The position numbers were made by a program, and so were the translations under genes. From CAZEVY01 sp964515555 (GTDB lineage Bacteria; Acidobacteriota; Terriglobia; Bryobacterales; Bryobacteraceae), in contig CAZEVY010000016.1 in assembly GCA_964515555.1 (NCBI GenBank), forward strand, positions 1-64,000: a stretch of 64,000 nucleotides of DNA. The letters run 5' to 3'. This document shows positions 35,018-48,691 of this stretch, one piece after another; positions within the stretch are counted from its first letter, which is position 1, and every line of letters begins with the position of its first letter. The notes beneath the pieces were generated by a model, which worked only from the letters and a program-made list of their open reading frames with translations, ran no database searches and was not told the DNA's origin.

Positions 35018-36145
35018 TCAGCCCAGCACGAACTTCCTCAGATCGATCTTCGACTCGTTCCACTCGCCCAGCCCCAGCGCGCCGGCGATCTCGACGTGCT
35101 CGGGCTGTCGATTCAGATAGGTGCTGAACTGGTCGGCGCGATCCTCGGCGATGGGCTTCATGCCGACGGCGGCGCGCTTGCGGTCGAGCTCGCGCCAGCC
35201 GACGCGGTCGAGCGCCACCGGGTCGGTGGCGAACCACATGCGCTTGTGCTCCCAGACGAACTGCGGGCGCGCGCCCGGTCCACCGTGATAGAGCGCCTTC
35301 ACGCCGTCGAGAATGTGCAGGACGGCCTTGTTGCGAATCGCCGGCATCGAGACGACCGCCGGGATGAACGCGCCGCACACGTTCAGCGTCCGCGTCGAGT
35401 GGCTGCGGTTGACGTTGTTCACCAGCCCGTGCGAAAGGTTCTTCAGCGCCAGCGTCACGCCCGCCGACTGGTGGTCCTTGAGCAGCGCCACGTTCACCAG
35501 CTTGTTCACCTCTTTCGTGATGAACTTCGCCGCATAGGAGCGCCGCGCGGTGAGGTTGCTCAGATCGTACTCGGGGAGCGTGACCGGGAAGTCGACGTAG
35601 TGGTCCGGGTCGTAGCCTTCGATCCCCTGCTGGACGCGCTCGTAGTCCTCGGCGGCCGACATCCAGCGCACTCCCTCGGGCAGCCACTTGTCGAAACCGG
35701 CGCCGACGAACTGCGCGCGATAGCGGTCGTAGACCACGATGTCCTGCGCCTTCACGCCCGCGGACTTCAGCCCGAAGACGATCTCGTGCAGCACCTCGCG
35801 CGAGCCGATCACGTTGGGCGAGCCGACCGGGTTCAGCTTCACGCCCACCACGTCGCCGGGTTCGAACAACTGGCCCCAGGCCGACCGCACGTCGGGCGCG
35901 CCGGTGAGCGCCGTCATGCCGCGGAACATCATGCGGTGAATCGCCTCGCCCTGAAAGACGCCGTTGACGATCGACCCCGGGTGCTCCACTTCGACCACGC
36001 GGCCGCGATAGAGTCCCGGCATGGCAAGCTTCGACGGCGCGGCCTTCGACGAGACCTGCGCGCCGAGCGCGAGCTGTTGCGCGGTGGCCCCGGCGAGGAT
36101 CCCGGCGAGCCATTCGCGGCGCGATGCAGTGGGAAGGCGTCTCAT
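35018..36145 (-). CDS. Exported DUF362-family protein
   Basis: A 375-residue protein. A Tat-like signal (RREWLAGILAGATAQQ) leads into a DUF362 domain: GDVVGVKLNP, KAQDIVVYDR, VNKLVNVALLKDH, LHILDGVKALY, FATDPVALDRVGW. DUF362 proteins often carry or neighbour iron-sulfur clusters; none is visible here. Function unknown. ATG 36145 is chosen for the signal peptide; upstream open frame to 36460 lies opposite the next gene and is not coding-like. It is divergent from the aldo/keto reductase (52 bp between starts). Confidence 0.8.
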   Translation of the reverse strand: MRRLPTASRREWLAGILAGATAQQLALGAQVSSKAAPSKLAMPGLYRGRVVEVEHPGSIVNGVFQGEAIHRMMFRGMTALTGAPDVRSAWGQLFEPGDVVGVKLNPVGSPNVIGSREVLHEIVFGLKSAGVKAQDIVVYDRYRAQFVGAGFDKWLPEGVRWMSAAEDYERVQQGIEGYDPDHYVDFPVTLPEYDLSNLTARRSYAAKFITKEVNKLVNVALLKDHQSAGVTLALKNLSHGLVNNVNRSHSTRTLNVCGAFIPAVVSMPAIRNKAVLHILDGVKALYHGGPGARPQFVWEHKRMWFATDPVALDRVGWRELDRKRAAVGMKPIAEDRADQFSTYLNRQPEHVEIAGALGLGEWNESKIDLRKFVLG

Positions 36146-36197
36146 GCCTTTACGGTAGAATCGGGGGATCGATAAGTCAATCCGCGAAGGAGGCGCC

Positions 36198-37336
36198 ATG
36201 CCCGCACGCGAATCGTCCCGACGGGAATTCATGAGGAGAGCGACCACCACCGTTTCGGCCGCGGCGCTGGCGCGCCAGTTGATCGCGCAGACTACGCCGG
36301 CCTCGGCGACCGGCCTGCCGATGCGGCCCCTGGGGCGCACCGGGACGCGCGTCTCCATCCTGTGCCTGGGCGGCTGGCACATCGGCGCCGTGAAGGAAGA
36401 CAAAGAGGCCATCCGCATCATGCATGCCGCCATGGACGAAGGCATGACCTTCTTCGACAACGCCTGGGATTACCACAACGGCCGCGCCGAGGAGATCATG
36501 GGGACCGCGCTCGCCATGGACGGGCGCCGCAAGAAGGTCTTCCTGATGACCAAGAACTGCGAGCGCGACTACGCCGGGTCGATGAAGTGCCTCGAAGACA
36601 GCCTGAAGCGCCTGAAGACCGACTACCTCGACCTGTGGCAGTTCCACGAGATGGTCTACGACAACGATCCCGACTGGGTGTTCGACANNNNNNNNNNTTC
36701 AGTTTTTTTGGAAGACGCTTATGGAGTTTTACTTTGATTTTCTTTTTAGGTGACGTTTTCTTTTTCATGGATGGAAAATCAAAGATAGAAACTCTGGACA
36801 AGGGCGGGTTGAAGGCGGCGCTGGAGGCGCAGCGCGCCGGCAAGGTCCGGCACATCGGCTTCACGGGCCACAAGGACCCGGTGATCCACCGCAAGATGCT
36901 CGCCAAGCCCTACGACTGGGACACGGCGCAGATGCCCATCAACGTGATGGACGCCAGCTATCGCAGCTTCCAGAACGAAGTGGTGCCGATTTGTTTGAAG
37001 AAGAACGTCGGCGTGATCGGCATGAAGGGGCTGGCGGGCGGATTCCCGCAGGGCCGGCTCCTGAGCCACGCGGGATTGACGGCCGAGGAGTGCTATCGCT
37101 ATTGCCTGAGTCTGCCGGTGGCGACGCAGGTGGTCGGCATCACGTCGATGGAGCAGTTAAAGGCGGACATCGCCCTGGCTCGGAATTTCAAGCCGATGAC
37201 GGACGCCGAGAAGAAGGCGATGCTCGACCGCGTGAAGGGCGAGGCTGGCGACGGACGGCACGAGCTGTTCAAGTCGACGAAGAATTACGACGGTCCGCAC
37301 CATCGCCGCCAGCACGGTTTCGATTTGGCGGGATAG
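36198..37336 (+). CDS. Tat-exported aldo/keto reductase, interrupted by an assembly gap
   Basis: N-terminal part 36198-36687, C-terminal part 36800-37336, in different frames only because of the intervening N run and foreign bases. A Tat-like signal (SSRREFMRRATTTVSAAALA) leads into the AKR barrel: FFDNAWDYHNG with catalytic Asp and Tyr, MTKN with Lys, WQFHEM with His; the tetrad is complete. After the gap come KVRHIGFTGH and TQVVGITSM, normal AKR strands. Removing 112-113 bases at 36688-36800 gives one continuous reading (VFD-KGGLKAALEAQRAGK) of about 340 residues. GAAGGAGG precedes ATG 36198. Reduces or isomerises a carbonyl or sugar substrate with NAD(P)H; substrate unknown. Confidence 0.88.
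36688..36799. other. Scaffold gap (10 N) plus ~102 bases of foreign AT-rich DNA
   Basis: After ten Ns at 36688-36697, bases 36698-36799 hold long T runs and only about one third G+C by my count (33 of 102), against a strongly GC-rich background. The native reading frame of the aldo/keto reductase resumes exactly afterwards. I see no transposase, inverted repeats or target duplication. It is best read as mis-joined sequence from gap filling. Confidence 0.85.
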
Positions 37337-37346
37337 GCGGCGCGCC

Positions 37347-38393
37347 TCAGAATGCTTTAACCGGCTTCCCCGCGGCTGCGGCGGCTGCCAGCACCTTCGC
37401 CAGCAGCGCACGGGCCTCGACGTTGGGCCTTAGCGCGACGTCGCGAGCCGCCAGCTTCGCGGCGCGATCGAACTGTCCCGCCTCCAGCTCCATCTCGGCC
37501 AGCGGGCGCAGGAATCCTTCGTGTCCTCCGGCGACGGCGCGCTCCAGCTCCACGCGGCTCTCCTCGCGCAGCTTCTTCGCCTCGGCGGGCGCGACCAGTT
37601 CGGCCAGGCGCAGCCGCTGCACCGGGTCGGGACGAATCGCCAGCAGCCGGCGATAGGCCGACGCCGCTGCGTCGAGCTTTCCTTCCAGCTTTTCCAGTTC
37701 GGCGAGGTGCTCCAGCACCAGCGGGTGACCGGGACTCTTCTCCAGCCCGAGCTCGTACTCGCGGCGCGCGGCCGCTGCGTCGCCCTGCTTCAGCCGGATC
37801 TCGCCGAGCACCGCGCGGCACCAGGCGATCGACTCGGCGGGCGCGCCCTTGCGCGCTCCCGTCTCCATGGCGCGTTCGAGGTGACCGGCAGCCTCCTCCA
37901 GCCGGGCCCGCGCCTCCGCGAGTTGCGCGAGCCTCGCCCAGGTGTTCAGTTGCGCCGACACCGCGTGCAGCTTGTGATAGCGCACCTCGGCGGCGTCGAA
38001 GTCGCCCATCTCGAAAGCGGCGTCGCCGGCGATCCCCAGCAGATCCGTGTCGCCGGGGAGCTTGCGGAGCGCCTCCTCGGCGACCGCGAAGGCATGCGGA
38101 AACCGGTGCCGCGAGAGCAGCAGCCGCGCGCGCACGCGCATGGTGTCGTGGTTGGCGGGTTCGAGCGCGTCGGCCTGGTCGAGCGCCGTCGAGGCGCGAT
38201 CGTAGTCGCGCGGGTCGTGCGTGGTTTCGGCGAGCTTGATCAGCGCCGAGGCCAGCATGCGGCGCGCGCCCGCGTCGTCGGGACGGTCAGCGGCTCGGCG
38301 TGTGTGAAAGTCGACGGCGGCGCGCTCGGGACTCAGGTCGGCATTGGCCGCGGCGAGGCACACCGCTCCCAGTAGGACGATACCGCACTTCAT
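37347..38393 (-). CDS. Secreted TPR-repeat protein
   Basis: A 348-residue protein with a signal peptide (MKCGIVLLGAVCLAAANA) and about six to seven TPR-like helix pairs rich in Ala and Glu (for example DYDRASTALDQADALEPAN, GDAAAARREYELGLEKSPGHPLVLEHLAELEKLEG in shorter units). It should be a periplasmic or lipid-associated scaffold. It starts 10 nt after the stop of the DUF4331 gene, so the two form an operon. Partner unknown. Confidence 0.8.
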   Translation of the reverse strand: MKCGIVLLGAVCLAAANADLSPERAAVDFHTRRAADRPDDAGARRMLASALIKLAETTHDPRDYDRASTALDQADALEPANHDTMRVRARLLLSRHRFPHAFAVAEEALRKLPGDTDLLGIAGDAAFEMGDFDAAEVRYHKLHAVSAQLNTWARLAQLAEARARLEEAAGHLERAMETGARKGAPAESIAWCRAVLGEIRLKQGDAAAARREYELGLEKSPGHPLVLEHLAELEKLEGKLDAAASAYRRLLAIRPDPVQRLRLAELVAPAEAKKLREESRVELERAVAGGHEGFLRPLAEMELEAGQFDRAAKLAARDVALRPNVEARALLAKVLAAAAAAGKPVKAF

Positions 38394-38403
38394 GGCCGCC
38401 TCG

Positions 38404-39813
38404 TTACTGCGCCGGCGGGAACCCGACCGTGCCCGCGGCGCCGGGCAAAGGATGCGGCAACGGCAGATACGGGAACGTGGTTTCGATGGCTTTTTCGTTG
38501 CCGGAGACGCTGAGGTCGCCCAGTGTCGAATCGGGACGCGTGAAATCGGTCCCCTGGAGCACGGCGAGGACGCGCCGATCGGTTGCGAAGTTCAAGGCGC
38601 CCGCGCGCGGCGTACCGCTGCCGGGGACGTTCAGCGCGGCCGGAAAATTCACGTCGGCGAGCTCGCGCAGCAACCGCAGCGCGATGTCGACCACGTCGTC
38701 GCCCGGTCGGCGGCCGTTCTGCAAGCCGAAGGCGCCGATGGCGAGATCGCGCGCCGGCAGCGCCAGGTCGAGACGCAGCACGTCGGGCATCAGCGCGACG
38801 CGCAGCAGGTCGCGATTGGTGTTGGCGAAGTTGGCGGGCAGCAGCAGCGGCACGCCGACCGGCAGAGCGGTCAGGCCCAGGGTGTTGAGCAGGGTCCGGC
38901 GGCCGGCGAGAGTGTTGCCGCGGCCGTCGTTGTCGGTGGTCGTGAGCGCGTCGGGGATCAGGCCGGAGAAGCGCGCCACGTCGTCGGCGGGAACCCCGGC
39001 GTTAAAAACGTCGCGCAAGGCCCCCGGGACGAACACCGTGCTGATCACCTGTTGTCCCATGCGCTCGAACTGGACGTAGGAGCCGCCGCCGAGCGGGGCG
39101 CTCACGGTTCCCCAGATATTGGCGCGTCCGGACTCGGCCACCCAGCGTTTCGGGAACGAGACGGCGATGAAGCTCCCGTTGAAGCCCCCAAAACTGTCCG
39201 ACCCGCTGGTACCGTCGGCCCGGACGGGCCGGCCGCGGAGGGGTCCGACCGCCGTCGAGGGGAGGTCGCGGAACACGTCCTGGGTGCCGTTGAGAATTCG
39301 GTTGAGCTGAGCGATGTCGACCACGAACGGATCGTCGCGCGTACCAGCGAACACCGAGACATCGGCGCCGGTGACCACCGCGCCGGTTCGTCCAATCAGG
39401 TAGGGATCGCCGTCGACGCGCCGGTTGAGGAAGCCGGTCGAGGTCGGGTCCGGCGGTGCAATGTACAGCCGGAAGAACTGGTTCGGCGGGAGGCCGTCGA
39501 ACAGCGCCTGCACCACCAGGTCTTCCCTGTAGTCGCCCGTAATGTCGATCTTAAACTGGTACAGGAAATCGGGCGAGAACTTGTAGCCCCCCTGGACGGC
39601 GGGAACCATGAAGGGATTCACCCCCATGATCAGAACGAGCCGCCCGGCGTCGTTCGGATCTACAAACGCGAATATGTCGCCGATGTCTCCTTCGCCCGCG
39701 CCGTTGACGGCGGGCGCTTCCCGATGGTCGGCGGCCTGAACCAGGGGATTGCGGGGAACTCCGCCGCTCCACACCAGCGCGGCGGCAATGGCGATCCTTC
39801 CAACAGCTCTCAC
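38404..39813 (-). CDS. Secreted DUF4331-family protein
   Basis: About 469 residues. The N-terminus is a signal peptide ending VQAADHREAP; ADHREAP starts the DUF4331 domain, followed by GDIGDIFAFVDPN, FKIDITGDYREDLV and PGDDVVDIALRLL. GTG 39813 is set by GGAGG 6 nt upstream; a long open frame further upstream on this strand is the shadow of the peptidase gene. DUF4331 proteins are exported, of unknown biochemical role. It is cotranscribed with the TPR protein. Confidence 0.87.
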   Translation of the reverse strand: MRAVGRIAIAAALVWSGGVPRNPLVQAADHREAPAVNGAGEGDIGDIFAFVDPNDAGRLVLIMGVNPFMVPAVQGGYKFSPDFLYQFKIDITGDYREDLVVQALFDGLPPNQFFRLYIAPPDPTSTGFLNRRVDGDPYLIGRTGAVVTGADVSVFAGTRDDPFVVDIAQLNRILNGTQDVFRDLPSTAVGPLRGRPVRADGTSGSDSFGGFNGSFIAVSFPKRWVAESGRANIWGTVSAPLGGGSYVQFERMGQQVISTVFVPGALRDVFNAGVPADDVARFSGLIPDALTTTDNDGRGNTLAGRRTLLNTLGLTALPVGVPLLLPANFANTNRDLLRVALMPDVLRLDLALPARDLAIGAFGLQNGRRPGDDVVDIALRLLRELADVNFPAALNVPGSGTPRAGALNFATDRRVLAVLQGTDFTRPDSTLGDLSVSGNEKAIETTFPYLPLPHPLPGAAGTVGFPPAQ

Positions 39814-39875
39814 ATCACACCTCCAGAGATAAGATTCCGTAAAAAACGCTACGAAGCGGCGGCCGAATCGGATCG

Positions 39876-42653
<2,778 letters not shown>

Positions 42654-42659
42654 CCCTGG

Positions 42660-42665
42660 ATTCTA
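42660..42665 (-). promoter_or_regulatory. -10-like TAGAAT, 6 nt before ATG 42653
   Basis: Minus-strand hexamer immediately upstream of the peptidase start; no ribosome site fits between them. Confidence 0.4.
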
Positions 42666-42689
42666 CCGCGCGAGTTGGGGACAGCAGGA

Positions 42690-43745
42690 CTAGGGGGTGG
42701 CCGCCGATGCGTCGAACAAGGCCGCGGCCAGCTCGCCGTCGACCGCCACCCGCGCGACTGTCAGCGACCGCGCCGCCGAAGGCTTCCCGTCGAGCTCCGT
42801 CACCACGCGATGCGCGACCTGCAATCCGCCGGCCTCGCGGTAGTCCGCGTAACGGTGCACGATGCGGCCGACACGCGCGCCGCCGGCGCGGCCCGTGTAG
42901 CCGATGGCGGCGATGCGGCCGGTCGCCGGGTCGAAGTCGACGTCGAGCAGCATGCCGTCGAAGAACACGCCCGCGCGGGCCGTCGAAATCGACCAGACGC
43001 GGAAATCGCCGCTGTTGCGCGACCGCAGGAGCGCCAGCGGATGCCGCAGGAATCCGCGCCGCACGTGGGCGCTGGTGAGCGGGCCGTTCGCCGAGAGCTT
43101 GCCGGGACTGTGATTGAAAGCGCCCGCCGGCGTCACCATGTTGCCGTAGGCGCCGTAGCCGGCGTACTCGGTGGAATCGCGGAAATGCGCCGGGAACTTC
43201 GCCGACCAGGTGAAGGGGAGCGACGGCTGCCTGGCGGCTTCATTGGCATCCGTGCTCGCGTGCTCCACGTAGGTGGCGACGCCGTCGATCGCGCGCGCCC
43301 CGCCGTGGGCCGCCACGGCCTTCCCGATCAGGGCGCGGCCGCGCTCCGCCGCGTCGGCGGAGAACTCGGGCATGCGATCGGGCCGGTCGATGTAGCCGGC
43401 CGGGTCGGCGGTGAAGGTATTGCGGCACTGCTCGCTGGCGAAGATGTAGATGCGGCCGTCGTGAACCGCGAAGCGGTCGGGCGCGCCCTTGCCGGTCGCC
43501 GGACCCATGCGCGCGCAGGCGCCTTCGAGTTGGATGGCGTAGCGATCCGGGTCGCTTTCGAAGAGCCGCTTGTTTTCCGACGACGCGAAGTGATAAAGGT
43601 AACCGGTGTGCGCGGCGGCGTACTCCGGCTTTCCCGCCGTCTCGACGCCGCGCGCCAGTAGAATCGGGTCGAGCCCGCGCAGCGCGGGCGCGTCGGCGGC
43701 GGCAACAGAAAGCGCCAGCGCGAGGAGAATTCTCAAATGTCTCAT
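42690..43745 (-). CDS. Secreted protein with two YHS-like segments
   Basis: About 351 residues. Signal peptide (MRHLRILLALALSVAAADA), then two short repeats of YHS type: GLDPILLARGV...GYLYHFASSENKRLFESDPDRYA, and DRFAVHDGRIYIFASEQCRNTFTADPAGYI. YHS segments often bind copper or other metals; the second keeps a Cys. The remaining ~200 residues (KAVAAHGGARAIDGVATYVEH...) resemble the LolA/outer-membrane sorting-like beta fold. Start is ATG 43745, GTG 43748, or TTG 43736; the first two overlap the divergent gene's start. Confidence 0.75.
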   Translation of the reverse strand: MRHLRILLALALSVAAADAPALRGLDPILLARGVETAGKPEYAAAHTGYLYHFASSENKRLFESDPDRYAIQLEGACARMGPATGKGAPDRFAVHDGRIYIFASEQCRNTFTADPAGYIDRPDRMPEFSADAAERGRALIGKAVAAHGGARAIDGVATYVEHASTDANEAARQPSLPFTWSAKFPAHFRDSTEYAGYGAYGNMVTPAGAFNHSPGKLSANGPLTSAHVRRGFLRHPLALLRSRNSGDFRVWSISTARAGVFFDGMLLDVDFDPATGRIAAIGYTGRAGGARVGRIVHRYADYREAGGLQVAHRVVTELDGKPSAARSLTVARVAVDGELAAALFDASAATP

Positions 43746-44645
43746 CACCGTTTACTTTACACGCTGGCGGCGATTCCTTTAGCCGCGCTCGTCTGGGCGC
43801 AGGCCGAATTCCCCGCCCTGCCCCACAAGGTCGACCCGGACTGGCCGAAGCTGCCCGCCGGCTGGACGTTTCAGGAGACGCCCGGCGTGGCGGTGGACTC
43901 GCGCGAGCACGTCTACGTACTGCATCGCGGCGAGCACCCCATCATGGAATTCGACCGAGAGGGCAAGTTCGTGCGCTCCTGGGGCGACGGCGTGTTCCTG
44001 CGCGCCCACGGACTCAAGGTGGACCCGGAGGGGAATCTGTGGGTGGTCGACGACGGCGGCCACACCGTCATGAAAATGGACGCCGCCGGGCGCGTGCGCA
44101 TGATCCTGGGGCGCAAGGGACAGTCGGGCGAGACCCACGAGAACTTCAATCGCCCCACCGACGTCGCCTTCGCGCCCAACGGCGATTTCTACGTCTCGGA
44201 CGGCTACGGGAACTCGCGGGTCGTGAAGTTCTCGAAGGACGGTCGGTTCCTCAAGGCCTGGGGAAAGAAGGGGACGGCCGAGGGCGAGTTCAACACGCCG
44301 CACGCCGTGGCGGTCGACCGGCAGGGCCGCGTCTACGTGGGCGACCGTGAGAATCGCCGCTTGCAGGTGTTCGACGCCGAGGGAAAGTTTCTCGCGCAGT
44401 GGAAGCACGTCGGCTCGCCCTGGGGATTGTTCCTGACGGCGGACCAGTCGCTGTATCTATGCGACGGCTACGCCAATCGCGTGCTGAAGCTGTCGCTCGA
44501 CGGCAACGTGCTGGGCACCACGGCGGGACCGGGGAAGCTCGCTGGTCAGCTCGACTTCGCGCATCACCTGGCGGTGGGGCCGAGCGGGTCGATCTACGTC
44601 GCCGAGATCAAGAACTGGCGCGCGCAGAAGTTCGCAGCGCGATAG
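43737..44645 (+). CDS. Secreted NHL-repeat beta-propeller protein
   Basis: A 302-residue protein with signal peptide (to about residue 22) and about five to six NHL repeats (VAVDSREHVYVLHRGEHPIMEFD, VAFAPNGDFYVSDGYGNSRVVKF, VAVDRQGRVYVGDRENRRLQVFD and similar). The composition resembles the lyase domain of peptidyl-alpha-hydroxyglycine alpha-amidating lyases, but catalytic metal ligands cannot be assigned with certainty. ATG 43737 overlaps the start of the divergent YHS gene by 9 bp, so one of the two starts is probably further in. Confidence 0.83.
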   Translation: MSHHRLLYTLAAIPLAALVWAQAEFPALPHKVDPDWPKLPAGWTFQETPGVAVDSREHVYVLHRGEHPIMEFDREGKFVRSWGDGVFLRAHGLKVDPEGNLWVVDDGGHTVMKMDAAGRVRMILGRKGQSGETHENFNRPTDVAFAPNGDFYVSDGYGNSRVVKFSKDGRFLKAWGKKGTAEGEFNTPHAVAVDRQGRVYVGDRENRRLQVFDAEGKFLAQWKHVGSPWGLFLTADQSLYLCDGYANRVLKLSLDGNVLGTTAGPGKLAGQLDFAHHLAVGPSGSIYVAEIKNWRAQKFAAR

Positions 44646-44652
44646 CCGGGCG

Positions 44653-45444
44653 CTACATCTTCAAGCGGCAGACGGGGCCGACGTCGTCGCAATACCACAT
44701 CCAGCCGTCGCGGATCGACATGCCGTGCGGCAGCGGGTCGGAGTCGGCCAGCTGAATCTTCTCGACGATGGCGCCGTTCTTCGGGTCGTGCCGGAAGAAC
44801 GCGTTGAGGTTGCTGTCGACACACCACAGCCAGTTCCGCTCCCAGCCCAGGCCGTGCGGCCGGTTGCCGGCGGTGGCGAAGCGGAACTCCACCTTCCAGG
44901 TTTTCGGGTCGACGCGGTAGATGGTCTTCGAGGGCGGCGTCGCGATCCACAGTTTCCCGTCGCGCCACTCCAGGCCGTGCGCGCCGGTGGCCTGGCGCGG
45001 CGGCGCATTCTTCGCGGGCGCTTTGGTGGCGCGCGGCTCCCGTTTTGGCGCCAGCGGACTCACGCGCGACTCGGTCCACTGCACAGGCCCGGCGCCGGGC
45101 GTGTCGTGCTTCTCGAGCGTCTTGCCGGTGCGGGCGTCGACGCGCAGGATCAGACGGTCGTAGGTGGAGGCGAGCCACAGCGCCTCGCCGTCGAAGGTGA
45201 CGCCGCTGCCGCGGTCGCACTCGGTTTCGAGCGCGCGGATCAGGCCGCCGTCGGCGTAGCGGACCAGGCAGACGCGGTTATCGCCCTGGCCGAGAATCCA
45301 GAGGCCCTCGGCGGTCGCTTGCAGACCGTTCGGTTTCGCCGCCGGGGAGTCGAACATTCTCTCCACCCGGGCGGGGCGTGTAGGGACGTCCTTGGCCGCC
45401 GCGGCGGCGGCCGTGGCCCACAGGAACTCGCGCCGGTTCAGCAT
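44653..45444 (-). CDS. Exported SMP-30/streptogramin-lyase-like beta-propeller protein
   Basis: A 263-residue protein. MLNRREFLWATAAAAAAK is a short Tat-type signal. Repeats such as NGLQATAEGLWILGQGDNRVCLV, GEALWLASTYDRLILRVD, DGKLWIATPPSKTIYRVD and RNWLWCVDSNLNAFFRHD indicate a Vgb/SMP-30-like propeller. It is convergent with the NHL protein (7 bp between stops), and both may act on the same class of exported ligand. Function otherwise unknown. Confidence 0.8.
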   Translation of the reverse strand: MLNRREFLWATAAAAAAKDVPTRPARVERMFDSPAAKPNGLQATAEGLWILGQGDNRVCLVRYADGGLIRALETECDRGSGVTFDGEALWLASTYDRLILRVDARTGKTLEKHDTPGAGPVQWTESRVSPLAPKREPRATKAPAKNAPPRQATGAHGLEWRDGKLWIATPPSKTIYRVDPKTWKVEFRFATAGNRPHGLGWERNWLWCVDSNLNAFFRHDPKNGAIVEKIQLADSDPLPHGMSIRDGWMWYCDDVGPVCRLKM

Positions 45445-45597
45445 TAGTAGATTGCTCCCCTCTCGCCCGAGCTTTCGGCACTGCGCTCGGCTCGATCCGA
45501 TCTCTCCTTCCGGTCGGAGGCAGCTTCAGTGCGCCTATGGGTTCGATTATGGCATGGCCGCGCGGACCCGGAGTCAGGAGCTGTCGGGACGATGCGA

Positions 45598-45603
45598 TAC
45601 AAT
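45598..45603 (+). promoter_or_regulatory. -10 element TACAAT, 9 nt before ATG 45613
   Basis: GATACAAT with no clear -35; suits a leaderless start at ATG 45613 and argues against the in-frame ATG 45592, which lies upstream of it. Confidence 0.5.
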
Positions 45604-45612
45604 CGCTTCCTG

Positions 45613-47874
<2,262 letters not shown>

Positions 47875-47878
47875 GTCG

Positions 47879-48691
47879 ATGAGGGCGGTCTGTTTCCTGT
47901 TCCTGACCGCCGGCCTGGCGCTGGCGTTTCAGGCGCCGGCGCCGAAGAGAGCACCGCCCGCGAAGATCGCCCCTGCACCCGCCAAGCCCGCCGCGATCTA
48001 CAAATACGAACCGCAGTCCGACCTTCCCGAGGGAACCGCCGAGAACGTCGACGTCGAGGAGTCGAAGGACGGCCTCGTCGTGACGCCGCGTCCCGGAGGC
48101 CGGGACGTGCACCTCCAGTACGGCTTTCCGCTCGGGTCGCGCAATCTCCACATCAAGGTGAATCCCGCGATCGGCTACACGACGGTCGCCGACCTGGAGT
48201 TCCAATCGGCCTGCACCGTGCATCTTCGCCAGGACGGCGCCGTCGAGGTGAACCGGCCCGGCGTAAAGGCGCGCGACGTCGAGAAGGTATGGTACGTGTC
48301 GCGCAGCGTGGCCATTCAGGGGAAACCCGCCATCGTCATGGTGGAGGACGAATCCGCGCCGAAGCCGCCCGACGACCGCATCACCGTCACCGGTACTCTG
48401 GTTGACGCTAAGGGAGCGCCCGCCGCGGGCGCCATCGCCTGCGTGGTTATCGCCTCCGAGCGGGGGCTGTCGATTCCCATCAATCTCTACGGCGGCAAGC
48501 TGAACCCCGCATCCGCCAGGACCGACGCCAAGGGGCGATTCACGATCCGCATGGACCCCTTCCCGGCCCTCAACCTCGCGCTGTGCGAGCAAGATCCGCA
48601 GGACATGCCGAAGTACAGGAAGACCCTGAAGGCCGCCACGGTTCCGGATGGGCAAAAGACCTTCGATTTCGGCAAAACGGCGATCGATTAG
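47879..48691 (+). CDS. Secreted hypothetical protein
   Basis: About 270 residues. Signal peptide (MRAVCFLFLTAGLALAFQ), a Pro/Ala/Lys stretch, then a beta-rich protein with no family I recognise. A late segment (DRITVTGTLVDAKGAPAAGAIACVV ... SARTDAKGRFTIRMDPFP) looks like a carboxypeptidase-regulatory beta-sandwich, the same fold as in the Oar-like receptors, here free-standing. It starts 4 nt after the kinase-TPR gene and is likely cotranscribed; perhaps a periplasmic partner. Confidence 0.75.
   Translation: MRAVCFLFLTAGLALAFQAPAPKRAPPAKIAPAPAKPAAIYKYEPQSDLPEGTAENVDVEESKDGLVVTPRPGGRDVHLQYGFPLGSRNLHIKVNPAIGYTTVADLEFQSACTVHLRQDGAVEVNRPGVKARDVEKVWYVSRSVAIQGKPAIVMVEDESAPKPPDDRITVTGTLVDAKGAPAAGAIACVVIASERGLSIPINLYGGKLNPASARTDAKGRFTIRMDPFPALNLALCEQDPQDMPKYRKTLKAATVPDGQKTFDFGKTAID

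Noticed and set aside
36688..36799. Insertion sequence or phage scar in the aldo/keto reductase
   Set aside because: No terminal repeats, target duplication or transposase; it directly follows an N run, so a gap-filling artefact is far more likely.
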